NCBI GenBank assembly: GCA_035387885.1
Contig: DAOOOW010000009.1
Coordinates: 1 to 41,659, forward strand
Direction of reading: 5' to 3'
DNA: 41,659 bases
From: DAOOOW01 sp035387885
GTDB taxonomy: Bacteria; Patescibacteriota; Patescibacteriia; UBA2196
The notes under the pieces are model-generated. The model was not told the origin of the DNA. It saw nothing but the letters and a program-made list of their open reading frames with translations, and made no database searches. Shown piece by piece: positions 8,155-16,412 of this stretch (the stretch's first letter is position 1; the number at the start of each line of letters is the position of its first letter). The translations under genes and the position numbers were made by a program.

Positions 8155-11100
8155 TTATTTATTAGCTCTTAAAATAAAATTATGGCAACCCCTAAAAGAA
8201 CCATTTATCCACCTGCCAGGTCCTTCATATTCCATATTAGCATAAATTTCAAAATTTGTCCCAGAATCTCTGGACAAATATTCATAAATATGTGAACCCG
8301 CTGGGCAAATATAGGTTTTGATTGATTCATTCCAATAACTTAAGGGATCATAGCCAAGAGGAATATTTGTACAATTATTATTGTAACATTGAGGATAATT
8401 AGCATTAGTACATTCGGCATTACTGGTGCAACGACAATAATTATTTATACAAGAATTGGCTGCTCCACAATCAACAACTTCTGTTGCTTTTGTACAAGAT
8501 TTTTTTTGAATATTAAATTCATTAAGCGGGTCCAAAGGGACGCTGGTTCCTAAAGCACTGCTTAAAGTTTGCTGCCAAGAAAGCCATTTGGAAGTACTAT
8601 GTCCAATCTCATAAGAACCATATTCAAGCAATGGATAAGTTCGTAAGCTATCATCTGTGTTACTATTTTCATAAGCAATATTTAAATTTCTTCTTAAAGT
8701 ACCCAAATCAGTTATTCTTTTACTATCACGAATTAATTTTGTTTTCATAGCATCACATTTTTCGTTATTTTTACAATCAGAATCACGCTCACAATAAGTT
8801 ACATTATCCGCACAAAGTTTACGATCAGTAATTTCTGGATTAATATTAAAAGTCCAATTATCTAAAAGTTGTTGATAAATATTTATGGTTTCTGCAGAAG
8901 CATTTTCGTTGTAAGATAGTAAATAAATATTGGAATGAATTTCTCCGCCAGCCAAATTGGTGGCTGCCACATAAACCGAACGACCATCTTTTATAGCTTC
9001 ATAACCATCGACATTAGTAACTTGAGCTGTATTTTTGCTTAAAAAATTTTGTGCTTGATACCAAGAACTGGGTGTCAAAAAGTCATCATTAGCATAAATT
9101 CTTAAACCAATAGCATCAGTGGATTCATCATCTCTTAAAAATAAATATTCTTTTTGGGCAGTGCTTTTACCAGTCACGCCAATCGCTCTTTTTAAAGCCG
9201 GCAAATCATCTGCTGGGTCATCATTACCATTATCTCGACAATAATAAAAAGAAAAATTAGCAAAATCACCTCTATCTTCATAAATTGGCCAGGGATTAAG
9301 ACATAAATAATTATTTAATTCTGCATAACCTGTAAAAGTTTTATCTTCAGTGTGGTTAAAAACATCAGTAATAATTTTAGCACTAGCCACTAAAGTCGCC
9401 TGGCCGTTAACATTTTGTGCAGTTACTGTTTCTAAAGCACCAGTAGAATTAGTAATAGTAGCAATATTTTTTTGATCAACTTTGCTCCAATTCCATGACC
9501 AAGAATAAAGCCCGGCAGTCGAAGTTATTTCTATATTATCTTTTGCCTTGGCTTGAGCCAAAAAAGCTTGAGTTTGATTGGCTTGATTAAATGTATGACT
9601 AGCCGGTATAATTTCAACTTGATTAATCGAACACACTTCGGCATTGGTTGCTAAAGAAAATGACCAAGAGGCGTCATGAGCCAAAAGTGTCTGATCCTTA
9701 CTTTTCACACCATCATCCTCGCCCTTTATGTTTAGTTTATAAACTCGACCCTTAACTAAAATATTGGCTGGCACAATTTTGACTTCTAAGCATCCATTAG
9801 TATTTTGGCAAGTCGCTATCTGATTACCAACAGACACTGTTCCATTTAATTTAATAGAAAAATAATCCAAAGTTTTTTTAACCTGGCACCAGTAATCACC
9901 GGCCACAAAAGGTACTGGCACATCGCATAAGGGATCGCTAGCAGTTAAATATCTTTTTTCAGATAAAATTATATTATCAATTAAACTGGATTGACTCATT
10001 GGTTGATCAAAAAATACACGGGCCACCAGATTAAGACATTGCTGAGTAGAATTTTGAGGTGGATCAATAGCCAAAATGTGTACTGGCGTGGGTGGATTAA
10101 CGCTAGTGGTGTCAACGCATCGACAATCGGTAGGACTACAAACCGGATATTGTGGATCAGTACACAAATTATTATTTGCCTGACTGCACATAACACCAGT
10201 AGTAACATTGGCATCACACGACTGACCATTAGTATGCTCATCGTCGTCATCTATTCTGACACAAAGACAATCTTCGGGATCGCAAACAGGATAATTGGAA
10301 TCTGTACAGTTATTGCTATTATTGTTAGCACAAATATTATTTATCATATCACCACATCTTTGCCCATTAGTATCTTGAGGTCTTCTTACGCATCTACAAA
10401 TACTTTGATCACAAACTGGATATCTACTATCAGTACAAAGAGTATCTAATGCATTTTGGCACATAGTATCAACAATATCACCACATCTTTGATTATTGGT
10501 TGGTGTATCTTGCCTTATACACCTACAAATTGAACTATCGCAAACTGGATACTCAGGATTTGTGCAATTTAAATCTAAATTATTCTGACACATACCATTT
10601 ACTATATCTCCACATATTTGATTATTCGTAATAGGATCATCTGTATTGGGTACACACTGGCAACTAGTACCAATAACATTACAACTATAATTAGTTGGGC
10701 ATAAATTATTGTTAGCAGCACAAACAGCTACATCAGAACCACAATTAATCAATTCATTAATACATTGCTCGGCTGATTTAACTTTAAATTTCCAATCAGC
10801 TTCTAATTTGTCACCATTTGAATTTAAAAGCATTTCTGTTTTTATAGCCACACTATACTCTTGCTGGGCAGTTAAAAGATTGGATACTGGTAAAAATTCA
10901 TAATGTTTACAATAATTGTTAGGATCACTACCAACAATATAATCATCAGTTACTTGTAAAATTCTATTATGATTATTCGGCAAAAGAGTCCCGCTAGTTA
11001 CTAAACCACCTCCGATACCCCCACTCATAACCGCGCAATTTTCTGTTTCAGAATTATACATACTAGTATTAAATATTATATAGACTGGCGTATCGGGACA

Positions 11101-12453
11101 GGCATTACCATAGTTATCCTTAGGATATTTAAAAGATACACCCGGTGAAGTGTCGTTAGTTTCAAAACGCCAACTAATTGTGCCGGCCATTGAATTACCA
11201 CACAAATCTTTAATACCAGTAACGCTAATTTCATACCAAGTAAATTTTTCTAAATTTAAATTATAAAAATCAAAACTTTTGCCATCAGAATTTAAAGAAA
11301 CATCATAATTTGTTAATACACTACCCCTAAGACCACCACTCCCTTGAGCATTAACAGTGCCAGTAATCATATTAATTTTTATATTATTTTTATTAACAGT
11401 GGCCGGATCTATCTTTTCTGAAAAAATAGTTTTCAAAATTGCTTGTGCGGCGATAGAACGATTAGGATAATTGCTGGCAGTTGACAAAGCCGGATAAGCT
11501 GAAACAATTTCCGGAGCTATGGTATCTATTTTTTCACCAGTCGTGAATTTCCATAAATAACTAGAAGTACCTGTTATACAACCTGGAATAATATTTAAAC
11601 CTGAACCGCAAGCATTATTTTGATCAAGAACGGTGCCATCTGCATCTTTTAAAGTTTTGGGGATTGTTAAACGATAGGTTTTATTCTTTTTAAATAATCT
11701 TTGATGATAAAAAGCCAAAGATCTACCGTTAACAAACCAACTACTATCTGTAGCACCTGTTAAATTATCTACAAAATTGGCTGGATAAAAATCTGGTTCC
11801 AAAACACTGGTGCAATTAGCATCTACACACTCTTCAATCTTTAAATTGCCAGCTTCAAAAGAATTTTTAGCGCTAGTTTTATCTAAATAATGATTAAAAT
11901 TAACCACCACTGAACTACATAAATAAACATTGGCATTATATTCATTAGCCACTTCGCAATCAGTTAAAATAGAATTTATTTTAAAACTACTAACAGGTAA
12001 AACTATACCACCTCCTCCGCCACCTCCTCCGCCACCTCCTCCGCCACCTCCGCCCACATCATTTAATTTTTGACCCAATACATAAAAAACATAAAGGGCG
12101 ATAGCTTCTGACAAAACAATAATGATTAAACCAATTAAACCATTTATCAACCACTTTTTAGCTTTTTCTACTTGTTTTTCATTGCCACCAGCTGTCATAT
12201 ACAAAAAACCAGCATATAAAACTATAATTAAAGCTATCAAACCTAAAAAACCTAATACCCAATTAATAACATTAACAATCAGACGAGCTGATTCTATTTT
12301 AGGCACATTAATATTACTAATTTTATCTGCACCCAATTCATCAGCCTGTGAAATATCTACATTGCCAAAAATAAAAAAGACAGCAAAAACAATGCTGACT
12401 AAAAGCGTAAAAGTTAAGAATTTTTTATGATTCTTTTTTAGAATTTTGAGCAT
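8155..12453 (-). CDS. Giant cysteine-rich surface protein with pilin-like N-terminus
   Basis: The 1432-aa protein begins with a signal-like helix (about 14-34) and two more hydrophobic helices (about 62-84 and 105-127) that resemble the TrbC/VirB2 pilin pattern (NWVLGFLGLIALIIVLYAGF). A run of about 16 glycines follows (133-149). After that come Big_5/Ig-like domains (about 200-560), five cysteine-rich repeats (about 570-783; CGDxxxxxC...C...YPVCxxxxCxCV), another Ig-like domain, and a large C-terminal region with a further Cys cluster (CINNYCRC). It heads the operon that runs through two membrane proteins into ftsA-ftsZ. It is probably exported and anchored by its N-terminal helices. I cannot name a specific family for the whole protein. 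Confidence 0.85.
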   Translation of the reverse strand: MLKILKKNHKKFLTFTLLVSIVFAVFFIFGNVDISQADELGADKISNINVPKIESARLIVNVINWVLGFLGLIALIIVLYAGFLYMTAGGNEKQVEKAKKWLINGLIGLIIIVLSEAIALYVFYVLGQKLNDVGGGGGGGGGGGGGGGGIVLPVSSFKINSILTDCEVANEYNANVYLCSSVVVNFNHYLDKTSAKNSFEAGNLKIEECVDANCTSVLEPDFYPANFVDNLTGATDSSWFVNGRSLAFYHQRLFKKNKTYRLTIPKTLKDADGTVLDQNNACGSGLNIIPGCITGTSSYLWKFTTGEKIDTIAPEIVSAYPALSTASNYPNRSIAAQAILKTIFSEKIDPATVNKNNIKINMITGTVNAQGSGGLRGSVLTNYDVSLNSDGKSFDFYNLNLEKFTWYEISVTGIKDLCGNSMAGTISWRFETNDTSPGVSFKYPKDNYGNACPDTPVYIIFNTSMYNSETENCAVMSGGIGGGLVTSGTLLPNNHNRILQVTDDYIVGSDPNNYCKHYEFLPVSNLLTAQQEYSVAIKTEMLLNSNGDKLEADWKFKVKSAEQCINELINCGSDVAVCAANNNLCPTNYSCNVIGTSCQCVPNTDDPITNNQICGDIVNGMCQNNLDLNCTNPEYPVCDSSICRCIRQDTPTNNQRCGDIVDTMCQNALDTLCTDSRYPVCDQSICRCVRRPQDTNGQRCGDMINNICANNNSNNCTDSNYPVCDPEDCLCVRIDDDDEHTNGQSCDANVTTGVMCSQANNNLCTDPQYPVCSPTDCRCVDTTSVNPPTPVHILAIDPPQNSTQQCLNLVARVFFDQPMSQSSLIDNIILSEKRYLTASDPLCDVPVPFVAGDYWCQVKKTLDYFSIKLNGTVSVGNQIATCQNTNGCLEVKIVPANILVKGRVYKLNIKGEDDGVKSKDQTLLAHDASWSFSLATNAEVCSINQVEIIPASHTFNQANQTQAFLAQAKAKDNIEITSTAGLYSWSWNWSKVDQKNIATITNSTGALETVTAQNVNGQATLVASAKIITDVFNHTEDKTFTGYAELNNYLCLNPWPIYEDRGDFANFSFYYCRDNGNDDPADDLPALKRAIGVTGKSTAQKEYLFLRDDESTDAIGLRIYANDDFLTPSSWYQAQNFLSKNTAQVTNVDGYEAIKDGRSVYVAATNLAGGEIHSNIYLLSYNENASAETINIYQQLLDNWTFNINPEITDRKLCADNVTYCERDSDCKNNEKCDAMKTKLIRDSKRITDLGTLRRNLNIAYENSNTDDSLRTYPLLEYGSYEIGHSTSKWLSWQQTLSSALGTSVPLDPLNEFNIQKKSCTKATEVVDCGAANSCINNYCRCTSNAECTNANYPQCYNNNCTNIPLGYDPLSYWNESIKTYICPAGSHIYEYLSRDSGTNFEIYANMEYEGPGRWINGSFRGCHNFILRANK
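10100..10745 (-). repeat. Five tandem Cys-rich repeats inside the surface protein gene
   Basis: Five units of about 40-45 codons each carry C(G/D)xxVxxxC...NNxLCTxxxYPVCxxxxCxCV and are separated by Asp/Thr/Asn/Gln-rich spacers (TNNQR, TNGQS). The middle three are most alike at DNA level, which suggests recent duplication. The count could vary between strains. Confidence 0.75.
12008..12055 (-). repeat. 12-base microsatellite coding for about 16 glycines
   Basis: On the plus strand the unit CCGCCACCTCCT repeats about three times with partial copies on both sides. All codons read as glycine on the minus strand. Replication slippage would add or remove whole glycines in multiples of the unit without a frameshift. 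Confidence 0.85.
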
Positions 12454-12483
12454 GGATTGTTATATTATTAAACTTAAAATAAA

Positions 12484-12942
12484 TTAATTTCCTACTAGAG
12501 TTTCCTTTACCAACTTTGTTACCAGCGCACCATCGGCACTGCCAGCGGTTTTGGCCATAACGGCTTTCATAACTGCGCCAAATTGAGATGGGGCGACAGA
12601 ACCGCCCATTTCGCCAATAACTTCCTCGACGATTTGTTTAATTTCACTCTCCCCCATTTCTGCGGGTAAATATTTTTCTAAAACAATTAATTCTTTGACT
12701 TCAGCTTCGGCCAAGTCTTCTCTATTACCAGCTTTATACTGTTCAATAGAATCTTTTCTTTTTTTAACTTCTTTTTTTAATACTTTTAAAGCTTCTTCGT
12801 CGTTTAATCCCTCATCTTTTTTCATTAAATTTATAGCTTCATTATTAAAAGCAGATAAAACCATACGCAAAACAGAAACGGTTTGAGCGTCTTTAGCTTT
12901 CATGGCTTCTTTGACGTCGTTGGTTATTTGGGTGGTAAGCAT
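12484..12942 (-). CDS. yqeY: GatB/YqeY domain protein
   Basis: This 152-aa all-helical protein has the full YqeY pattern. It starts with a helix MLTTQITNDVKEAMKAKD, has VLRMVLSAFNNEAI and KKRKDSIEQYKAGNREDLA, and ends in the tail domain (FGAVMKAVMAKTAGSADGALVTKLVKE) also found in GatB of the tRNA amidotransferase. YqeY proteins are thought to act in tRNA or amidotransferase function, but the exact role is not settled. Its stop is 30 bases from the start of the giant surface protein, so it may be the first gene of that operon. Confidence 0.92.
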   Translation of the reverse strand: MLTTQITNDVKEAMKAKDAQTVSVLRMVLSAFNNEAINLMKKDEGLNDEEALKVLKKEVKKRKDSIEQYKAGNREDLAEAEVKELIVLEKYLPAEMGESEIKQIVEEVIGEMGGSVAPSQFGAVMKAVMAKTAGSADGALVTKLVKETLVGN

Positions 12943-12945
12943 GTG

Positions 12946-13049
12946 TTATTGTTGGTTCAATAGCTCTAGCCTTGAACCAGACTGTTCCTTCAATAAAATT
13001 TGCATAAGGTTCAAAACAGAGTCCTGAACCAGTACAAGGTTAACAATAA
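12946..13049. repeat. Nested inverted repeats built on GGTTCA/TGAACC
   Basis: The outer arms TTATTGTT (12946-12953) and AACAATAA (13042-13049) are complementary. Inside are two hairpins: GGTTCAA (12954-12960) with TTGAACC (12972-12978), and GGTTCA (13008-13013) with TGAACC (13025-13030). The remaining spacer to rpsU (13050-13170) is AT-rich with no gene that I can see. Confidence 0.55.
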
Positions 13050-13170
13050 TTACAAATTTCCACTGTCAAATCAATACCAAATGCCAAATTTCAAATATTT
13101 TTAATTGGCCATTTTGATTTTCGATTTGATTTGTCATTAGACATTAGATATTAAACATTAACATCATTTT

Positions 13171-13425
13171 TTATCTTCTCTTGTTTCTTCCCATTTCCAT
13201 TGTTTCTTCAACCAATTTACCTGTCTTAATTAAAAAAGCTCTTTTCTTACGACCTTCAGCGCGACACAGCGCATCTTTTTTAGTTTGACGTTTGGTTTTT
13301 GGCTTTTCATAATGTTTTCTTTTTTTAGCCAAAATAACAGCTCGGCTTTTTTTAACCTTGTCTTGGAAACGACGTAACAAACTATAAGTTGATTCATTCT
13401 GTTTACGTTTAACTTCTACTGGCAT
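13171..13425 (-). CDS. rpsU: Small ribosomal subunit protein bS21
   Basis: bS21 is a small basic protein of the 30S subunit platform. VEVKRKQNESTYSLLRRFQDKVKKS matches the conserved N-terminal half, and the lysine/arginine-rich tail is somewhat longer than in most bacteria (84 aa). I start at the ATG at 13425 (MPVEVKR); an in-frame start at 13458 would add residues encoded by a dispersed palindromic repeat. GGGGGAT about 11 bases upstream is a weak ribosome binding site. CPR bacteria often keep bS21. Confidence 0.88.
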   Translation of the reverse strand: MPVEVKRKQNESTYSLLRRFQDKVKKSRAVILAKKRKHYEKPKTKRQTKKDALCRAEGRKKRAFLIKTGKLVEETMEMGRNKRR

Positions 13426-13436
13426 AATTTTTATAT

Positions 13437-13485
13437 CCCCGCCTTCGCTCTTAAGCAACCAATTATCGCTACGGCGGGCAGGTTC
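13437..13485. repeat. GC-rich dispersed palindrome upstream of rpsU
   Basis: CCCGCC (13438-13443) pairs with GGCGGG (13473-13478) across a 29-base loop, and GCAGG follows. It is the same class of short GC-rich palindrome seen at 730-758 and 41016-41036. Confidence 0.5.
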
Positions 13486-13583
13486 TTAATTATTAATAAT
13501 TATTTTAATTTTATCTAATTTTCAACAACTAGTCAAATGTTAATTACACCATAACATAAAAAAGTAAAAAAAGCAAAAAGAAA

Positions 13584-13607
13584 AGCGCTGTTTAACCAAA
13601 CAGCGCT
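13584..13607 (-). terminator. Terminator of the 96-aa membrane protein gene
   Basis: AGCGCTGTTT and AAACAGCGCT form a perfect 10-bp stem with a 4-base loop. On the minus strand it is followed by TTTCTTTTTGCTTTTTTT, so it ends the gene at 13644-13934. Confidence 0.88.
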
Positions 13608-13643
13608 GCTACGACAAAACTTTTTATTCGTGTTTATTTCTGT

Positions 13644-13934
13644 TTAATCTACTTCATTATCATCAGTCGCAATCCACTCTTCATCTGTCATGGAAGATGC
13701 TTTTGGCTTCTGTTTTCCTTCAACAATAAGTTTTTGTTCACTATTAATGAACTTAATGCCTCTATAAACCATGCCCAAAAAACCAATAGCCATTAACAGA
13801 ATCCCAAGGATAAAAAGCTCTATAAAATACTTTTTTGTCTCATAAAAACTAAAGGTCCAATAAGAAACCAAAATAAATCCCAATAAAGCAATTAGACCCA
13901 AGACTACCAAAATCCGTATTTCTTTTTTATACAT
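13644..13934 (-). CDS. Small membrane protein, two helices, 96 aa
   Basis: Two hydrophobic helices (about residues 7-27 and 38-60) are followed by a charged cytoplasmic tail ending DEEWIATDDNEVD. I do not recognise a family. A TGGAGGAACAA ribosome binding site fixes the ATG. The leader ACAAACTGGAGGA is nearly the same as that of the small two-helix gene at 35774-35974, which suggests a common origin or shared control. Its own terminator makes it a solitary unit. Confidence 0.72.
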   Translation of the reverse strand: MYKKEIRILVVLGLIALLGFILVSYWTFSFYETKKYFIELFILGILLMAIGFLGMVYRGIKFINSEQKLIVEGKQKPKASSMTDEEWIATDDNEVD

Positions 13935-14038
13935 TTGTTCCTCCAGTTTGTTTTATTAATAAAATTTTATTAATTTAAGTCTAATTTTTTATATCTTTTT
14001 TGTCAAGATTGTCAATTTGCAAAAAACCGAAAAACAAA

Positions 14039-14236
14039 CTATGATAAAGAAAGAAAAAAACTGCCGCGTGTGGCGTTATCAAAGATAACAGCCGCAATGA
14101 CTCCTCCTAGAATTAGAACCCAAGGAGTTAAGGTCTGATAGTGCATAATGTACCCCCAAATAACCCCAAGCAAAATGACACACCCGGAAATAAAGCCGCA
14201 TCTCAACGCTTATTTACGAATTTTTTCAATAGACAT
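14039..14236 (-). pseudogene. Small two-helix membrane protein interrupted by an in-frame TAA
   Basis: From an ATG at 14236, with AAGGAG upstream, the frame reads MSIEKIRK, then TAA (14212-14210). It continues without further stops for 56 codons as a convincing two-helix membrane protein (GFISGCVILLGVIWGYIM and TPWVLILGGVIAAVIF) to a TAG at 14039. The TTG two codons after the stop could act as a restart. Size, helix plan and location match the small membrane genes at 13644-13934 and 35774-35974. It is either a young pseudogene, a restart gene or a sequence error. Confidence 0.6.
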
Positions 14237-14312
14237 AACATTATCTCCTTGTTTATGAATTGTATTTAATTAAGATTATTAATCTATACTCTATATTTAT
14301 ATTTGTGTCAAT

Positions 14313-15989
14313 ATGTCCCAAACCCTATATCGTAAATTCAGACCACAAACCTATGCTGATGTGATTGGCCAAAATCATATTAAAATTACGATTCAAAATG
14401 AAGTAGTTTCTGGCCAAATTGCTCATGCCTATCTTTTTACCGGACCCAGGGGCATTGGCAAAACATCACTAGCTAGAATTTTTGCCAAATCACTCAATTG
14501 TCTAGAGAGAAAAGCCAAGCAGGCCGAGCCTTGCAATAAATGTTCTTCCTGCACTTCCATCACCCTTGGCAATTCTTTTGATATTATTGAAATTGACGCG
14601 GCCACGCACACTCAAGTAGACAAAGTCCGTGATAATATTATTGAAAATATAAATTTCCCTCCGCATGGTAAATATAAAGTTTTTATTATCGATGAAGTGC
14701 ACATGCTTTCCAGTGCGGCTTTCAACGCTCTCTTAAAAACTTTGGAAGAACCGCCAGCCTTTGTGATTTTTATTCTTTGCACTACTGAATCTCATAAACT
14801 ACCAGAAACCATTATTTCTCGTTGTCAAAGATTTGATTTTAAAAAAGTTTCGGCTGAATTAATTGCCACGAAACTTAAAAAAATCACTACAGAAGAAAAA
14901 ATCAATATTGACGCCGAAGTTTTACAAACCATTGCCCTTCGAAGTGGTGGTTTTATTCGCGATGCGGAAAGTTTGCTTGGCCAAGTGGTCTCTTTGGTTG
15001 ATGATGGTCAAAAAAATATTACTCTAGCCGAAACTCTGGCTGTTTTGCCACGTTCTGATTTGCGCTCTATTAGTCAATTGTCAAAAGCTTTGATTAATAA
15101 AGATACCAAAAAATGTTTAGAAATTATTAACCAATTAATTGATGACGGAGTAGATTTAGAAAGATTCAATTTAGATGCCCTAGATTATTTTAGAAAGATG
15201 ATTTTGATTAAAAATGGTTTAAAAAATTTAGATGAAAGCATTTTTGGCCTGGGCGAAGAGATTATCACTGGCTTAATAGAACAAGCAGATAAAATACCAA
15301 CCAATTTTTTATTACAAATTTTAGCTAAATTTATTAAAGCTCAAGAAGAATTAAAAGAAGCAGAAATTCCTCAATTACCTCTAGAAATGTTGGCCGTTGA
15401 ATTATGCGAAGAAGAAAGCGACAAAACAAAAAATTTCAATCAAAACACGATTAGTAGTCCTTGGGACAAAACAAAAGAAAAAATAGCAAATAACAACTAT
15501 GAGACCACGGAAAAACAATCTTTGGCTGTTGATTTCGGCGAGCCAAAAATAAAAAATATAAATGATTTAAATAAAACTATTACAGCCGATAGTACGCCAG
15601 CTTTAGCGCCAACGCCAATCAACATTAATATTTCTTTGGAAGAAATAAAATCTAAATGGTCAGAAATTATCAAAGCTAGCCAAGAACTTAACCATTCTTT
15701 GCCTTTAATTTTAAAGTCTTCTTATCCTTTAAATATCACTAACGGTTTTTTAGAAATTGGTTCAGAATTTGAAATTCATATTCAAAGATTAAAAAGCCAT
15801 CTGTGCTTGACTAACGCTGAACAAATTTTTAAAAAAATATTAAATGTTGATTTAAAATTAAAACCAATTAGCATCACTCACGAACAAGCAGAAAATTTAA
15901 GATTACAATTTGCCTCTGAAGAACCAGTTTTACCAGAAGCAGATATTGATGAAATTGCCAAAAGTTTTGGCGGTAAAATTATTGAATAA
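14313..15989 (+). CDS. dnaX: DNA polymerase III subunits gamma/tau
   Basis: DnaX is the AAA+ ATPase that loads the sliding clamp. Walker A GPRGIGKTS is near residue 44, the four-cysteine zinc cluster (C...CNKCSSC) is near 66-80, Walker B DEVH is near 127, and the sensor region is CTTESHKLPETIISRCQRF. After about residue 360 comes a polar linker and a C-terminal domain (EEIKSKWSEIIKASQELNH) like the tau/DNA-binding part, which gives 558 aa. It is the only plus-strand gene in the left third. No Shine-Dalgarno site precedes the ATG. I see no convincing slippery site for a short gamma form. Confidence 0.95.
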   Translation: MSQTLYRKFRPQTYADVIGQNHIKITIQNEVVSGQIAHAYLFTGPRGIGKTSLARIFAKSLNCLERKAKQAEPCNKCSSCTSITLGNSFDIIEIDAATHTQVDKVRDNIIENINFPPHGKYKVFIIDEVHMLSSAAFNALLKTLEEPPAFVIFILCTTESHKLPETIISRCQRFDFKKVSAELIATKLKKITTEEKINIDAEVLQTIALRSGGFIRDAESLLGQVVSLVDDGQKNITLAETLAVLPRSDLRSISQLSKALINKDTKKCLEIINQLIDDGVDLERFNLDALDYFRKMILIKNGLKNLDESIFGLGEEIITGLIEQADKIPTNFLLQILAKFIKAQEELKEAEIPQLPLEMLAVELCEEESDKTKNFNQNTISSPWDKTKEKIANNNYETTEKQSLAVDFGEPKIKNINDLNKTITADSTPALAPTPININISLEEIKSKWSEIIKASQELNHSLPLILKSSYPLNITNGFLEIGSEFEIHIQRLKSHLCLTNAEQIFKKILNVDLKLKPISITHEQAENLRLQFASEEPVLPEADIDEIAKSFGGKIIE

Positions 15990-16016
15990 AAAAGACTCTC
16001 TAAATGAGCCTTTTTT
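15988..16016. terminator. Bidirectional terminator between dnaX and the coiled-coil gene
   Basis: AAAAAGACTC and GAGCCTTTTTT flank a 7-base loop. On the minus strand the one mismatch becomes a G-U pair and both sides end in T-runs, so it can serve both converging genes. Confidence 0.7.
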
Positions 16017-16027
16017 AAAAACTATTT

Positions 16028-16350
16028 TTAATTAACTTTTTTTTCTAACTTATGTTTAATTATTTTTTCTTCGCGCCTAATTTCACAGAGTAAATCAGCA
16101 ATCTTAATTTCAAGTTCTTTAATTTTTTTCTTAGACAATTTATAATCATACCGTAAATAATAACCATCTTCATGTTTAGACTTAATTTCTTTTAAAGATT
16201 TATTATATTTTTTTAATTCTTTTTTTGCGACTTTTAATCCATCTTCCAACTCTTCTAAACGATTTTTTTAATTTCTGATTCAGAACCTACCTTTGGCACA
16301 ACTTTTTCTCTATGAAAAATATTACTATCTGGGAGTGTAAATGAAAACAT
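16028..16350 (-). pseudogene. Small coiled-coil protein broken by a frameshift in an A7 run
   Basis: An ATG at 16350 opens MFSFTLPDSNIFHREKVV...SESEIKK and runs to a TAG right after an A7 tract (plus-strand T7 at 16263-16269). If one base is added there, the frame continues NRLEELEDGLKVAKKELKK and on to the stop at 16028. The result is a coherent lysine/glutamate-rich coiled-coil protein of about 107 aa. The downstream part alone (from a TTG at 16249, 73 aa) is an open frame with no ribosome binding site. It could be true decay, RNA polymerase slippage on the A-run, or a sequencing error. I do not recognise a family. Confidence 0.6.
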
Positions 16351-16412
16351 AAAATTTATTATTAATAATAATTTAATTATAAGCAAATTACTAGCTTTAA
16401 GCAATATATTTT

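Noticed and set aside
9991..10449. A 152-codon open frame on the plus strand.
   Set aside because: It lies antisense to the Cys-rich repeats of the surface protein and its open frame follows from the repeat codon pattern; there is no ribosome binding site or promoter.
13426..13458. An 11-residue N-terminal extension of bS21.
   Set aside because: It would be encoded by a dispersed GC-rich palindrome, and the family starts at the downstream ATG.
15421..15560. A programmed frameshift in dnaX (A-rich runs after the AAA+ part) to make a short gamma form.
   Set aside because: No run forms a proper slippery heptamer followed by a stop in the shifted frame together with a stem-loop.
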